Assembly: GCA_947090765.1 (NCBI GenBank)
Contig: OX352322.1
Location: forward strand, 2,401,501-2,465,500
DNA: 64,000 bases
From: Pseudomonas sp. MM223
GTDB taxonomy: Bacteria; Pseudomonadota; Gammaproteobacteria; Pseudomonadales; Pseudomonadaceae
Direction of reading: 5' to 3'
This document shows, piece by piece, positions 1 to 8,620 of this stretch; position 1 is the stretch's first letter, and every line of letters begins with the position of its first letter. The translations under genes were made by a program, and so were the position numbers. Below the pieces are notes generated by a model that ran no database searches, was not told the DNA's origin, and saw only the letters and a program-made list of their open reading frames with translations.

Positions 1-2
1 AA

Positions 3-710
3 CCCATCCTGCTCAACGCACTGATCCTGGTGAGCGTGGCGGTGCTCTACAACCGCCTGACCGGGGTGCGCTACCCGAAAGGTGTAGCGCCGCGCAAAGA
101 CTTGCACCACACCCATGACCCACTGCCCAGTGAGCGGGTCGGCATCCGTGGCGAGGACCTGGACCAGGCCCTGGAAGAGTTGGGTGAGTTCGTCGACGTC
201 ACCCGTGACGAGCTGGAGCGCATCATCCTGGCCACCGAGCAGCACGCCCTCCAGCGCAGCCTTGGCGGTATTACTGCGGCTTCGGTGATGTCGCGGGACG
301 TGCAGTTCGCCACGCCCGAAACCACCCTCGAGCAGGCCTGGAAAATGCTGGCCAGCCACCACCTGAAAACCCTGCCGGTGTTGCAGCAGGGCAAGCTGGT
401 GGGCATCGTCAGCCTTAGCGACCTGGTCGGCCCGGCCATGCAGCGTGGCCGCTTCAGCTGGCGCGGGCTGTTCGGCCGCAAGGCGGTGCGCATGGAGCAG
501 GTGATGAGCCGGCGTGTGGTCAGTGTCGGCAGCCAGCATCCGCTGGAGCGCCTGTTGCCGCTTTTGTGCGAGCAGGGCCTGCATTGCCTGCCGGTGCTCG
601 ATGGCGACCAGCTGGTGGGGGTGATTACCCAGACCGACCTGATCGCCGGCCTCAAGCGCCAGTTGCTCAGCAAAGCCGAGGTTTCAGATAACCGGGTCCC
701 AGCGTTGTGA
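3..710 (+). CDS. HPP-family membrane protein with C-terminal CBS pair (5' truncated by window edge)
   Basis: The reading frame is open from the first complete codon at position 3, so the N-terminal part, presumably the HPP transmembrane bundle, lies outside the window. The visible 235 residues begin with the end of a hydrophobic segment (LLNALILVSVAVLYNRLTG). Two CBS domains follow, each starting with a VMSR motif (near residues 95 and 160 of the visible part) and each ending in the usual pattern of a predicted hydrophobic strand followed by a TDL or SDL motif. CBS pairs bind adenosyl ligands and regulate the attached domain; the ligand here is unknown. The gene converges on the LysR gene and their 3' ends overlap by 27 bases. 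Confidence 0.8.
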   Translation, partial: PILLNALILVSVAVLYNRLTGVRYPKGVAPRKDLHHTHDPLPSERVGIRGEDLDQALEELGEFVDVTRDELERIILATEQHALQRSLGGITAASVMSRDVQFATPETTLEQAWKMLASHHLKTLPVLQQGKLVGIVSLSDLVGPAMQRGRFSWRGLFGRKAVRMEQVMSRRVVSVGSQHPLERLLPLLCEQGLHCLPVLDGDQLVGVITQTDLIAGLKRQLLSKAEVSDNRVPAL

Positions 711-1550
711 CCAGTCGCTGGCACCGGCGGCTACCAGCCGGCGCAGGATGGCGAAGGCCTGTTGCAGGGCTTCGCTGTCGCGTTTGCGTGGGTACACCAG
801 GAAGGTGGGGTAGGTAAACTCCGGCGCCTGCGGCACCCGCTCGAACACGCCGCTGTCCAGGTAAGCCTGCACCACCCGCGTGCGGAAGTAGCCGCTACCG
901 CCCTGGTCGAGGATGAACTGCAAGGCCAGTGGGCCCAGGTTGAAACTGAGCGCCGGGCGGGCGCAGTCGGGCAGGGCGGCATCGTGCTGGCGGCGGAAGG
1001 CTTCGCCCCAATCGATGTAGATGTAGGGTTCTGGCTGGTCGACCCGGCGCACGCGAATCAGCTTTTCTTCCATCAACTGTTCCACCTGCAGGCCCGGCCC
1101 GTAGGTCGGCTGGTACACCAGCGCAGCGTCCAGCAAACCCATCTCGACCTTGCGCAGCAATGACTCGCCGTCGCTCACTTCGCTGCGGATGGCATGGCTG
1201 GGCAGCTCGCGGTGCAGGGCACTGACCCAATCGAGCATCATCGGGTTGCCCAGGCTCACTTCTCCCCCCACATGCAGCACTTGCTGGCAGCCCTGGGGTA
1301 GCGGCAGGTCGCGCCGCGCCGCTTCCCAGGTTTGTACCAGCTGGTTGGCATAACTGACGAATGCCTCGCCATCGCTGGTCAGGCTGGCGCCGTTGCGGCT
1401 GCGCACAAACAGCTGGCAGCCCAGTTGCTGCTCCAGGCGCTGCACCCGGGCGGTAATTGCCGTCTGTGACACGAACAGGCGTTCGGCGGCGGCGACCAGG
1501 CTGCCGCAACGCACGATTTCCAGAAAGGTTCGGGCCTGTTCGATATCCAT
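684..1550 (-). CDS. LysR family transcriptional regulator
   Basis: This 288-residue protein has the standard LysR size and layout. The N-terminal winged helix-turn-helix (residues 1-60) contains AAAERLFVSQTAITARVQRL, and the rest is a periplasmic-binding-protein-like effector domain. The ATG at 1550 follows a LysR-typical beginning (MDIEQARTFLEIVRCGSL). It is transcribed divergently from the prpE-like gene at 1730, with 179 bases between them that contain a perfect palindrome. That arrangement suggests it controls the synthetase gene and possibly itself; this is inference from position. The effector is unknown. Confidence 0.9.
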   Translation of the reverse strand: MDIEQARTFLEIVRCGSLVAAAERLFVSQTAITARVQRLEQQLGCQLFVRSRNGASLTSDGEAFVSYANQLVQTWEAARRDLPLPQGCQQVLHVGGEVSLGNPMMLDWVSALHRELPSHAIRSEVSDGESLLRKVEMGLLDAALVYQPTYGPGLQVEQLMEEKLIRVRRVDQPEPYIYIDWGEAFRRQHDAALPDCARPALSFNLGPLALQFILDQGGSGYFRTRVVQAYLDSGVFERVPQAPEFTYPTFLVYPRKRDSEALQQAFAILRRLVAAGASDWSQRWDPVI

Positions 1551-1620
1551 GGGCTGCTCGGTGGCTGAAGGGTGGCCTATTCTAGAGGCTTTGCACCGTT
1601 ATGGGGCGTTTTTGCGCTGT

Positions 1621-1634
1621 CTGCAAATTTGCAG
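1621..1634. promoter_or_regulatory. perfect 14-bp palindrome, candidate LysR operator
   Basis: The sequence CTGCAAATTTGCAG is a perfect 14-bp dyad in the divergent gap between the LysR gene and prpE. It is 71 bases from the regulator start and 96 bases from the prpE start. LysR proteins usually recognise an interrupted AT-rich dyad of the T-N11-A type placed like this, and the core here is T-N10-A. Assignment to the neighbouring regulator is inference. Confidence 0.5.
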
Positions 1635-1699
1635 GTCGGTTGTGACTTTAGTCCCATGGCGGCGCGGGTGTAGCGGTCCATACTCAGGTTTCGCCCTTC

Positions 1700-1710
1700 A
1701 ATAACAACAA
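1700..1710 (+). promoter_or_regulatory. prpE: candidate Hfq-Crc catabolite activity motif in prpE leader
   Basis: AATAACAACAA lies 19 bases before the prpE start codon and matches the AAnAAnAA pattern bound by Hfq with Crc in pseudomonads. Through this motif, translation of genes for less-preferred carbon sources is repressed. Location and pattern are seen directly; function is inferred. Confidence 0.4.
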
Positions 1711-1729
1711 GTACCGGGTTCCTTTCGAT

Positions 1730-3619
1730 ATGAGCTACCAGCACAGCTACGCCCATTCCATTTCCGACCCTGCCGCTTTCTGGGCGGAACAGGCTGCGCA
1801 CCTGGCCTGGCACCGCAAGCCTGCCCTTACCCTGCAAGACAACGCCGACGGTACCCACCGCTGGTTCGCCGACGGTCGCCTTAACAGTTGCTACCTGGCC
1901 CTCGATCACCAGATCGAGCAAGGCCGTGGCGAGCAGGTGGCGTTGATCTACGACTCGCCAGTCACCGGTGTGCAGCAGGCCTACACCTACAACCAGTTGC
2001 GCGAAGAAGTGGCGCGCCTGGCCGGTTTGCTGCGCCAGCTAGGGGTGCAAAAGGGCGATGGGGTGATCATCTACATGCCCATGGTGCCGCAAGCGGCCAT
2101 GGCCATGCTGGCCTGCGCGCGGATTGGTGCGGTGCATTCGGTGGTGTTCGGCGGCTTTGCCGCCAACGAGCTGGCCTTGCGCATCGATGACGCCCGGCCC
2201 ACGTTGCTGCTGACGGCATCCTGCGGGCTGGAGTTTGACAAGGTGATTGCCTACAAGCCGCTGGTGGACCGCGCCCTGCAGCTGGCCCGGCACCAGCCGC
2301 GCAATGTGCTGGTGCTGCAACGGCCGCAGACGCAGGCGCAGCTGCAGCCAGGCCGCGACCTGGACTGGCAGGCAGCCTTGGCCGGCGCGCAGCCGGTGGC
2401 ACCGGTCGAGCTGGATGCCGGCGACCCGCTGTACATCATGTACACCTCTGGCACCACCGGCAAACCCAAGGGCATCGTCCGGGAAAACGGCGGCAATGCC
2501 GTGGCGCTGTGCTATGCCATGCGCCATATCTACGGCATGCAGGCCGGTGACGTGTGGTGGGGCATTTCCGATGTGGGGTGGGTGGTTGGCCATTCGCTGA
2601 TTGTCTATGGGCCGTTGATGAGCGGCTGCACCACGGTGTTCTACGAAGGCAAGCCGATCCGCACCCCGGACGCCTCGGCCTATTGGCGGGTGGTGGAGCA
2701 ATACAAGGTCAATGCGCTGTTCTGTGCGCCCACCGCCATGCGTGCCATCCGCAAGGAAGACCCGGAGGGCGAGTGGGTCCGCAAGCACGACCTCAGTTCG
2801 TTGCGCCAGCTGTTCCTGGCCGGGGAGAAGCTCGATTCCAGCACCCATCAATGGCTGGAGCGGGTCAGTGGCAAGCCGGTGCACGACCACTGGTGGCAAA
2901 CCGAGACCGGCTGGCCAGTCACTGCGCCCTGTGTGGGGCTGGAAGGCAGCGCGGCAAAGCCGGGCTCAAGCAACCGGGCGGTGCCGGGCTACCACGTGCG
3001 CGTGGTGGATGATGAGGGCCACTTGCTGGGCCCCAACCACCAGGGCTCGATCGTGATTGCCTTGCCATTGCCGCCCGGGTGCAGCCAGACCCTGTGGGGC
3101 GATCACGAGCGTTACTTGCAGGCATACCTGCGTACCTACCCGGGGTATTACCACACGGGCGACGGCGGCTTTCTGGACGATGACGGTTTTGTCTACATCA
3201 TGGGGCGCACGGATGACGTGATCAACGTGTCTGGCCACCGGCTGTCCACCGGCGAAATGGAGGACCTGGTGGCCTGCCACCCAGCGGTGGCCGAGTGTGC
3301 GGTGATTGGCGTGCACGATGAGATCAAGGGGCAAGTGCCGTTGGCGCTGGTTGTACTCAAGGACGGCGAGGGCATTGCCGAGGCGCAGTTGCTGGTAGAC
3401 CTGGTAGGCAGCGTGCGCGAGGCGATTGGCCCGCTGGCCTGCTTCAACCGGGTTCGGCTGGTGAAGCGGCTGCCCAAGACCCGCTCGGGGAAAATCCTGC
3501 GTGCGGTGCTGCGCAAGATTGCCGACGGTCAGGACTATGTACCGCCTTCGACCCTCGATGACCCGGCGGTGCTGGGGGAGATTGAGGCGGTGCTGGCGGA
3601 TTTGCCCAGGGCCGGTTGA
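1730..3619 (+). CDS. prpE: propionate--CoA ligase (PrpE-type acyl-CoA synthetase)
   Basis: This 629-residue adenylate-forming enzyme has the length and signature motifs of PrpE. It activates propionate, or another short-chain acid, to its CoA thioester through an acyl-AMP. Visible motifs are the P-loop YTSGTTGKPKG (about residue 237), WWQTETGWP, YYHTGDGG (about 472), RTDDVINVSGHRLSTGE, and the C-terminal PKTRSGKILR with the catalytic lysine near residue 588 that is the target of regulatory acetylation in this family. No 2-methylcitrate cycle genes are adjacent, so it may serve general short-chain acid activation. No strong Shine-Dalgarno sequence is visible; the leader holds a possible Crc site. 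Confidence 0.9.
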   Translation: MSYQHSYAHSISDPAAFWAEQAAHLAWHRKPALTLQDNADGTHRWFADGRLNSCYLALDHQIEQGRGEQVALIYDSPVTGVQQAYTYNQLREEVARLAGLLRQLGVQKGDGVIIYMPMVPQAAMAMLACARIGAVHSVVFGGFAANELALRIDDARPTLLLTASCGLEFDKVIAYKPLVDRALQLARHQPRNVLVLQRPQTQAQLQPGRDLDWQAALAGAQPVAPVELDAGDPLYIMYTSGTTGKPKGIVRENGGNAVALCYAMRHIYGMQAGDVWWGISDVGWVVGHSLIVYGPLMSGCTTVFYEGKPIRTPDASAYWRVVEQYKVNALFCAPTAMRAIRKEDPEGEWVRKHDLSSLRQLFLAGEKLDSSTHQWLERVSGKPVHDHWWQTETGWPVTAPCVGLEGSAAKPGSSNRAVPGYHVRVVDDEGHLLGPNHQGSIVIALPLPPGCSQTLWGDHERYLQAYLRTYPGYYHTGDGGFLDDDGFVYIMGRTDDVINVSGHRLSTGEMEDLVACHPAVAECAVIGVHDEIKGQVPLALVVLKDGEGIAEAQLLVDLVGSVREAIGPLACFNRVRLVKRLPKTRSGKILRAVLRKIADGQDYVPPSTLDDPAVLGEIEAVLADLPRAG

Positions 3620-3640
3620 TGTTTTGACCTTCAGGGCCTC

Positions 3641-3722
3641 ATCGCCGGCAAGCCAGCTCCCACAGGTTCATCACAGGCCCTGAAACCTGCGTGCTACCTG
3701 TGGGAGCTGGCTTGCCGGCGAT
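3641..3722. repeat. REP-type inverted pair (family B)
   Basis: Two 26-base arms at 3641-3666 and 3697-3722 are inverted copies of a sequence beginning ATCGCCGGCAAGCCAGCTCC, separated by 30 bases. They sit between the convergent prpE and zapE genes, where they could act as a bidirectional transcription or RNA-decay barrier. The same family recurs at 48833-48913. Confidence 0.85.
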
Positions 3723-3746
3723 AAGGCCGGTGCGGGCAATGCAGTT

Positions 3747-4874
3747 CTAGGGTGCTACCTGGTGCAGTTGCCCCAGCCGGCTGCGGGTGCGCATCAGGTC
3801 GGCAAGCGGGCCGCCCAGGCTCTGTTCCAGCGGCCGTTTGCCAATCACCGTCACCTGTCGGTCCTGGTCATACAACACATCCACCAGGTTGACGAAGCGC
3901 TGCTGCGCCGCCAGCGAACACTCCGCCAGGTCATCCAGCCCATCGATGATCCACTCATCGTACTGCTGCGCCAGTACCAGGTAGTCGATCACCGCCGTGG
4001 CCTTTTCGCACAAGTCGTCAAAGCCAAGCACCACCCGCCGGCCATCGATGGCCAGCGCACGCAGCGGGCGTTTGTTCACTTCAAGCATCACTGGCCGCTC
4101 GTCCGGCACGCTCAGCGCCTGGCGCTGCGCTGCCGTCCCCGGCCATACATAGTGGCCTTGGGTAAACCGCTGGTGCTCGCGGTTGGTCGGCAAGCTGCGA
4201 AAGTCGGTGTCGCCCCCCACTTCCAGCACCTGCATGCGCCCGTTGATCAGGCGGATCACGGGCAGGAAGCGCTCGTGGTACAGCGGGTTGGGCAACAGCC
4301 CTTCGGGCGCATAGTTGGAGGTCACCAGCAGGAACACGCCGCGTGCGAACAGCGCGTTGAACAGGCGGGTGAGCAGCATGGCATCCCCGATGTCATGCAC
4401 GTGGAATTCGTCGAAGCACAATACCTGGCAACCCCCCACCAGCTCGTCGAGGGTTGCGCCCAGCGCATCGTCCAGCGCCCGGTGGTGGTGCATGCCCTGG
4501 TGCAGGCGGGCAAAGAAGTCATGAAAGTGCAGCCGGCGCTTGGCCTCGACCGGCACCGCCTGGAAGAAGCCGTCCAGCAGCCAGCTCTTGCCGCGGCCCA
4601 CCGAACCGTACAGGTACAGGCTTTGCGGCTGCCCCTGTTCGAGCTGTGCCAGTTGTTCGGCCATGCAGTGGATCACCCGTCGCTGGCCGTCACTCAGCTG
4701 GTAACCCCGGCTTCGGGCTTTGTCCTCGAACCAAGCGAGCAGTTCGCTCTGGTTGGCGGCGGCGCCGCGCAGGCGCTGGCCAAGCTGGCGCAGTGGGGCA
4801 GGGATCCAGGCAGACAAAAGCAACGCTCCTTGGGCGATGGCGGGGCAGCGTGCAGCTTGCCCGAGGGCGGCCAT
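3747..4874 (-). CDS. zapE: ZapE/AFG1-family cell division ATPase
   Basis: This 375-residue P-loop ATPase belongs to the ZapE/AFG1 family. Its Walker A is GSVGRGKS (about residues 90-97), and a Walker B-like segment contains CFDEFHVHDIGDAM. Family members are FtsZ-associated ATPases or mitochondrial-like AFG1 proteins. P. putida-group genomes usually carry more than one, so which paralog this is remains open. The ATG at 4874 was chosen over an in-frame TTG at 4883; neither has a clear Shine-Dalgarno, so the N-terminus is uncertain. Confidence 0.85.
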   Translation of the reverse strand: MAALGQAARCPAIAQGALLLSAWIPAPLRQLGQRLRGAAANQSELLAWFEDKARSRGYQLSDGQRRVIHCMAEQLAQLEQGQPQSLYLYGSVGRGKSWLLDGFFQAVPVEAKRRLHFHDFFARLHQGMHHHRALDDALGATLDELVGGCQVLCFDEFHVHDIGDAMLLTRLFNALFARGVFLLVTSNYAPEGLLPNPLYHERFLPVIRLINGRMQVLEVGGDTDFRSLPTNREHQRFTQGHYVWPGTAAQRQALSVPDERPVMLEVNKRPLRALAIDGRRVVLGFDDLCEKATAVIDYLVLAQQYDEWIIDGLDDLAECSLAAQQRFVNLVDVLYDQDRQVTVIGKRPLEQSLGGPLADLMRTRSRLGQLHQVAP

Positions 4875-4944
4875 TTTGACCAATACAGAAAGTGACCGGC
4901 AATGATCACTTCATGCGATAGGTCTGGCTACACACCCGTTTTGT

Positions 4945-5187
4945 CTAGGCCTTGTGCTCCAGCTGGCGTTCGATCATGTATTTCACCGCCAGCCGGCGCT
5001 CCTTCAGGTGGCGCAGGTCGTCATCGACAAAATTGCCCGCCGATATCGACTCGGCGGCCAGCACCTGGTTGTCGATGTCCATGTACTCGTCCAGCAGCCG
5101 GTCCAGTGCCTTGTCCTGCTGGCGGCGCTGCTGGACGATTTCACGCGGGTAATGCAGGTCCTGGTAGAGGTCGTGGGAGACAGGCAT
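4945..5187 (-). CDS. small DUF465/YdcH-like coiled-coil protein
   Basis: This 80-residue, highly charged, helix-rich protein is YdcH/DUF465-like in length and in its pattern of a central EYMDIDNQV helix and a KERRLAVKYMIER C-terminus. The ATG at 5187 is preceded by an excellent AAGGAGG ribosome binding site 6 bases upstream. The open frame continues to 5406, but that upstream part has no protein-like character. Function is unknown. It is separate from zapE (70 bases) and may share its transcript. Confidence 0.75.
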   Translation of the reverse strand: MPVSHDLYQDLHYPREIVQQRRQQDKALDRLLDEYMDIDNQVLAAESISAGNFVDDDLRHLKERRLAVKYMIERQLEHKA

Positions 5188-5447
5188 GAGGTCCTCCTTG
5201 GTCAATGCAAATGGCTCAATAGATTGGAAGGGAGGAATGCGATTGTGTTGAAGCGAAGCGGGGGGAAAGCGACGGATGGTTGCTGTACACACTGCCGAAA
5301 TGACTAACTCGCTGTTTTTTAGCAATTTTTTTTCATCAGGGGGTTCACAGACCGAAAGTTTGTTGTTAAAGTGCCGCGCATTCCAAGACAACAACCCAGT
5401 TGTCACTCAGTTGGAATTGTCAGAGCAGCGAATGCTGCATCCGATAC

Positions 5448-5522
5448 AGGGGCGTCGCCAAGCGGTAAGGCAGCAGGTTTTGATCCTGCCATGCGTTGGT
5501 TCGAATCCAGCCGCCCCTGCCA
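5448..5522 (+). tRNA. tRNA-Gln (anticodon TTG)
   Basis: A 75-base cloverleaf with acceptor arms AGGGGCG and CGCCCCT, discriminator G and an encoded CCA end. The anticodon arm GCAGG-TTTTGAT-CCTGC gives anticodon TTG (glutamine), and the T arm contains GTTCGAATC. It stands alone between a small gene and the phytochrome-linked kinase. I saw no second copy of its 3' end in the window, so there is no sign of an integrated element here. Confidence 0.95.
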
Positions 5523-5606
5523 TTTTCCAGTTTCAAACGTATTCAACCCAGTGCTTAATAGCCCTGAGTTTTGTCGTTTCCGTGATTTCTATTCCTCACG
5601 CGATCT

Positions 5607-5725
5607 CTTGTAGGAGCGGCCTTGTGTCGCGATCGGGCTGCGCAGCAGCCCCAAGATTGCAGAGACAGCACAGATTGCCGGGGCCGCTTCGCAGCCCGAT
5701 CGCGACACAAGGCCGCTCCTACAAG
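5607..5725. repeat. REP-type inverted pair (family A)
   Basis: The arms begin with CTTGTAGGAGCGGCCTTGTG and return as its reverse complement ending at 5725. The interior holds a second nested dyad with GGGCTGCGCAGCAGCCC-type sequence. It lies between tRNA-Gln and the 3' end of the hybrid kinase gene. The rest of the 5523-5743 gap shows nothing recognisable. Confidence 0.85.
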
Positions 5726-5743
5726 GGTTTGTGCTTTCCTGAA

Positions 5744-8086
5744 TTACCCGGCAATGCCCAGCATCTCGTTCAGCACCCTGGCCAGCTCGTCGGCCTGCAC
5801 CGGCTTCTGGATCACCACGCTGCCCGGCAACTCCAGCCCCTGCAATTCTGCATAGCCAGTCAGGAACACCACCGGCAGGTGCGTATACCGTTCACGTGCC
5901 GCCAGCGCCAGTTGCGCGCCGTTGAACTCGGGCATGGCGAAATCGGTAAGCAGCAGGTCGATCTCGTCGTCCAGTAACGCCAATGCCTGCTCGCCGCTGT
6001 GCGCCTGGCGCACCTGGTAGCCATACTGGCGCAGCACATCGCCAAGCATGTCACGCACCAGATGGTCATCATCCACCAGCAACACGGTGCGGTTGCGGCC
6101 GCTTTCGCTGACCGACTGGCTGAGCGTCGGGATCACCGGCTCGCTCACGGCCTGGTCCTTTACTGCAGGCAGGTACACCGCCACCTGCGTGCCATGGCCC
6201 GGGGTTGTGTCGATGCGCACACCACCGCCGGATTGCTTGGCGAAGCCAAACACCTGGGCCAGGCCCAGTCCCGAGCCCTTGCCGATGTCCTTGGTGGTAA
6301 AGAACGGCTCGAACACCTTGGCCAGCACGTCTTCGCTCATGCCGCAGCCGGTATCGCGGATGCTCAGCATCACGTACTCGCCCGGTTCCGGGTCTTCCGG
6401 GCGTTGTGCGCGGTTATCGATGCGGGTATTGCGGGTGGTCAGGGTCAGCTGGCCGCCATCGGGCATGGCATCGCGGGCATTGATCGCCAGGTTGAGGATG
6501 ATCATCTCGGTCTGGGTGGGGTCGGTGAGTGCCTGCCACAAGGCCGGGTCCAGGTCCAGGCGCACCGAGACGTTGCCACCCAGGGTGCGGCGCAACAGTT
6601 CTTCCAGGCCCGCCAGGGTCTGGTTGAGGTTAAGCGCTACCGGCTCCAGGCGCTGGCGACGTGAAAAGGCCAGCAACTGCGATGTCAGCTTGGCGCCACG
6701 CTCGCCCGCTTCGCGGATGTGCGTAAGGCGCGTGCGGGCCTTGTCCAGATCGGCCTTGGCCAGGTCGCGTTCAAGGAAGCTGGCGCCGGTGAGGATCACC
6801 GTCAGGAGGTTGTTGAAGTCGTGGGCCACGCCAGCGGTCAACTGACCGACAGCTTCAAGCCGCTGCATCTGCTGCAGCGCGGCTTCGATGCGCTCGCGTT
6901 CGTTGATCTGTTCGCGCAGGCGGGTATTGGCTTCTGCCAGGCCCAGTGCGGCTTCACGCTCGCTGGTGATGTCGCGTGCCACCACGTACAGCAGGGTGTC
7001 TTCCGGCACCACCACCCACGACAACCAGCGCTGTTGGCCGCCGGCATGCAGGATGCGGCCTACGAAACGGGCGCTGGTACGGCCATGGGCGAGGGCGGCC
7101 AGTTCGGTCAGCAGCAATTCCTGGTCGGGCTCGGGCAGCAGGTGCAGCAACGACGATTGGCTCAGGCGCTCGCGGGAGAAGCCCAGGCTGGCTTCCCAGG
7201 CGGGGTTGAGTGCGACGGGGGTCAGGTCTTTGTTCAGCACGGCCAGCAGGTCCTGCGACAGCTCCCAGGCACGGTCGCGCTCGCGGGTGCGGCGCTCAAC
7301 CCGTTCACCCAGCATCTCGTTGAGCTGACGCAGCGCCTGGGTGGCCAGGCGTTGCGTGTGGATGTCCTGCAGCACGCCCGAAAAGCGCACGCACTGGTCA
7401 TCGACAAACTGGCTTTGGCCGCTGCTCAGCAACCAGCGCGGCTCCAGGCCATTGGGCAAGGCGATGCGGAACTCGACCCGGTAGTGCCCACCGCTTTCCG
7501 GGCGCATGGCGTGCTCCACCGCCTCACGCACCAGTGGCAGGTCGTCGGGGTAGATGCCGGCGTAAAACACGTCAAGGCTCATTTCGGTGCTGGTAGGCAG
7601 GCCGAACAGGGTCTTGCAGCGGTCATCCCACAGCAACAGGCCCTCTTGCGGGCGCAGGTCCCAGGTGCCCATGCCGGCGGCGTCGATGGCAATCCGTGCC
7701 CGTGCCTCGACGTCGATCAGTGCCTCTTCGGCGCGGCGCCGGCGTTGGCGTTCCTGCACTTCGGTCAGGGCCCGGCGCACGGCTTTGGGCAGCAGTGGCA
7801 GGTTTTTCTTCAGCACATAGTCGGTGGCGCCCAGGCGGATCATTTCTACCGCGTGCTCTTCGCCGTAGATACCAGACAAGAAGATGAACGGCGTGTCGGG
7901 TGCCAGGCGTTGGGCGATGGCCAGCACCTCGGTGCCAGACGACCCTGGCAGCACACAGTCGCACAGGATCAGGTCGTAGTGGGCCTCGCGCAAGGCATGT
8001 TCGACACCCATATGGTCGAACACCAGCTGTGACTGCACATGCAGCCCGCTGCGCTCCAGGCGCATCAGGGTCAGCTCGGCATCCAT
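5744..8086 (-). CDS. hybrid sensor histidine kinase/response regulator (REC-PAS-PAS-HisKA-HATPase-REC)
   Basis: This 780-residue cytoplasmic hybrid kinase has, in order, a receiver domain, two PAS-like sensor regions, a HisKA box (GVAHDFNNLLTVILTGASF), an HATPase domain (NLAINARDAMPDGG, EPFFTTKDIGKGSGLGL) and a C-terminal receiver with DFAMPEFNG. It has no membrane segments. It is the third gene of the bacteriophytochrome operon, so it probably relays or integrates that light signal. The first receiver lacks its opening strand in this frame. The missing residues (MQQTPLKLLMVEDS) are encoded in another frame from an ATG at 8130, only 13 bases after the preceding gene. One added C at the GCCG near 8087-8090 would join them, so the true start is probably 8130. 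Confidence 0.85.
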   Translation of the reverse strand: MDAELTLMRLERSGLHVQSQLVFDHMGVEHALREAHYDLILCDCVLPGSSGTEVLAIAQRLAPDTPFIFLSGIYGEEHAVEMIRLGATDYVLKKNLPLLPKAVRRALTEVQERQRRRRAEEALIDVEARARIAIDAAGMGTWDLRPQEGLLLWDDRCKTLFGLPTSTEMSLDVFYAGIYPDDLPLVREAVEHAMRPESGGHYRVEFRIALPNGLEPRWLLSSGQSQFVDDQCVRFSGVLQDIHTQRLATQALRQLNEMLGERVERRTRERDRAWELSQDLLAVLNKDLTPVALNPAWEASLGFSRERLSQSSLLHLLPEPDQELLLTELAALAHGRTSARFVGRILHAGGQQRWLSWVVVPEDTLLYVVARDITSEREAALGLAEANTRLREQINERERIEAALQQMQRLEAVGQLTAGVAHDFNNLLTVILTGASFLERDLAKADLDKARTRLTHIREAGERGAKLTSQLLAFSRRQRLEPVALNLNQTLAGLEELLRRTLGGNVSVRLDLDPALWQALTDPTQTEMIILNLAINARDAMPDGGQLTLTTRNTRIDNRAQRPEDPEPGEYVMLSIRDTGCGMSEDVLAKVFEPFFTTKDIGKGSGLGLAQVFGFAKQSGGGVRIDTTPGHGTQVAVYLPAVKDQAVSEPVIPTLSQSVSESGRNRTVLLVDDDHLVRDMLGDVLRQYGYQVRQAHSGEQALALLDDEIDLLLTDFAMPEFNGAQLALAARERYTHLPVVFLTGYAELQGLELPGSVVIQKPVQADELARVLNEMLGIAG

Positions 8087-8143
8087 CGGCTGTCTTCGAC
8101 CATCAGTAGTTTCAACGGCGTTTGCTGCATCGTTGCGGCGGCC

Positions 8144-8605
8144 TCAGTTGCTACCGCGACGATTCAGCCGCAGTGAGCCGGGTGGCGGTTCGTTAAGCAC
8201 TGCCCAGAATACCCCGAGGTCAGAGATGGCGGCGACGAATTCCTTGAACTCCACCGGCTTGACCACGTAGGCGTTGACCCCGAGTTCGTAAGCGCGCAAC
8301 AGGTCGGGTTCCTCCCGCGAAGACGTCAGCATCACCGTGGGGATGCTGCGCAGTTCGGCGGTGGCGCGTACTACCTTGAGCACCTCCAGGCCGTCGACCT
8401 TGGGCAGTTTCAGGTCCAGCAGCAACACGGCGGGGTTGCCGTCGTCGCGGTCGGCATAGGTATTGCGGCGCAGCAGGTAGTCGAGTGCGTCGGCGCCGTC
8501 GCGCAGCACGATGACTTCGTTGGCCAACTGGCTGCGCTCCAGGGCCAGCAGGGTCAGTTCCAGGTCCCGGGGGTTGTCTTCGACCAGCAGGATGGGTTTG
8601 AGCAT
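8144..8605 (-). CDS. single-domain response regulator (Rcp1/CheY-like)
   Basis: This 153-residue receiver domain has no output domain. Asp64 in LLLDLKLPKVDG is the phosphoacceptor, with acidic residues at the start (LLVEDN) and KPVEF holding the conserved lysine. Proteins of this type are the usual partners of bacterial phytochromes and take phosphate from the photoreceptor kinase. The gene begins 15 bases after bphP and ends 13 bases before the probable true start of the hybrid kinase gene, so all three are likely one transcript. Confidence 0.9.
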   Translation of the reverse strand: MLKPILLVEDNPRDLELTLLALERSQLANEVIVLRDGADALDYLLRRNTYADRDDGNPAVLLLDLKLPKVDGLEVLKVVRATAELRSIPTVMLTSSREEPDLLRAYELGVNAYVVKPVEFKEFVAAISDLGVFWAVLNEPPPGSLRLNRRGSN

Positions 8606-8620
8606 GATGGTAGCGGTGCC

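Noticed and set aside
5448..5522. Integrated element at tRNA-Gln
   Set aside because: No duplicate of the tRNA 3' end, no integrase gene, and the neighbouring genes are ordinary chromosomal ones.
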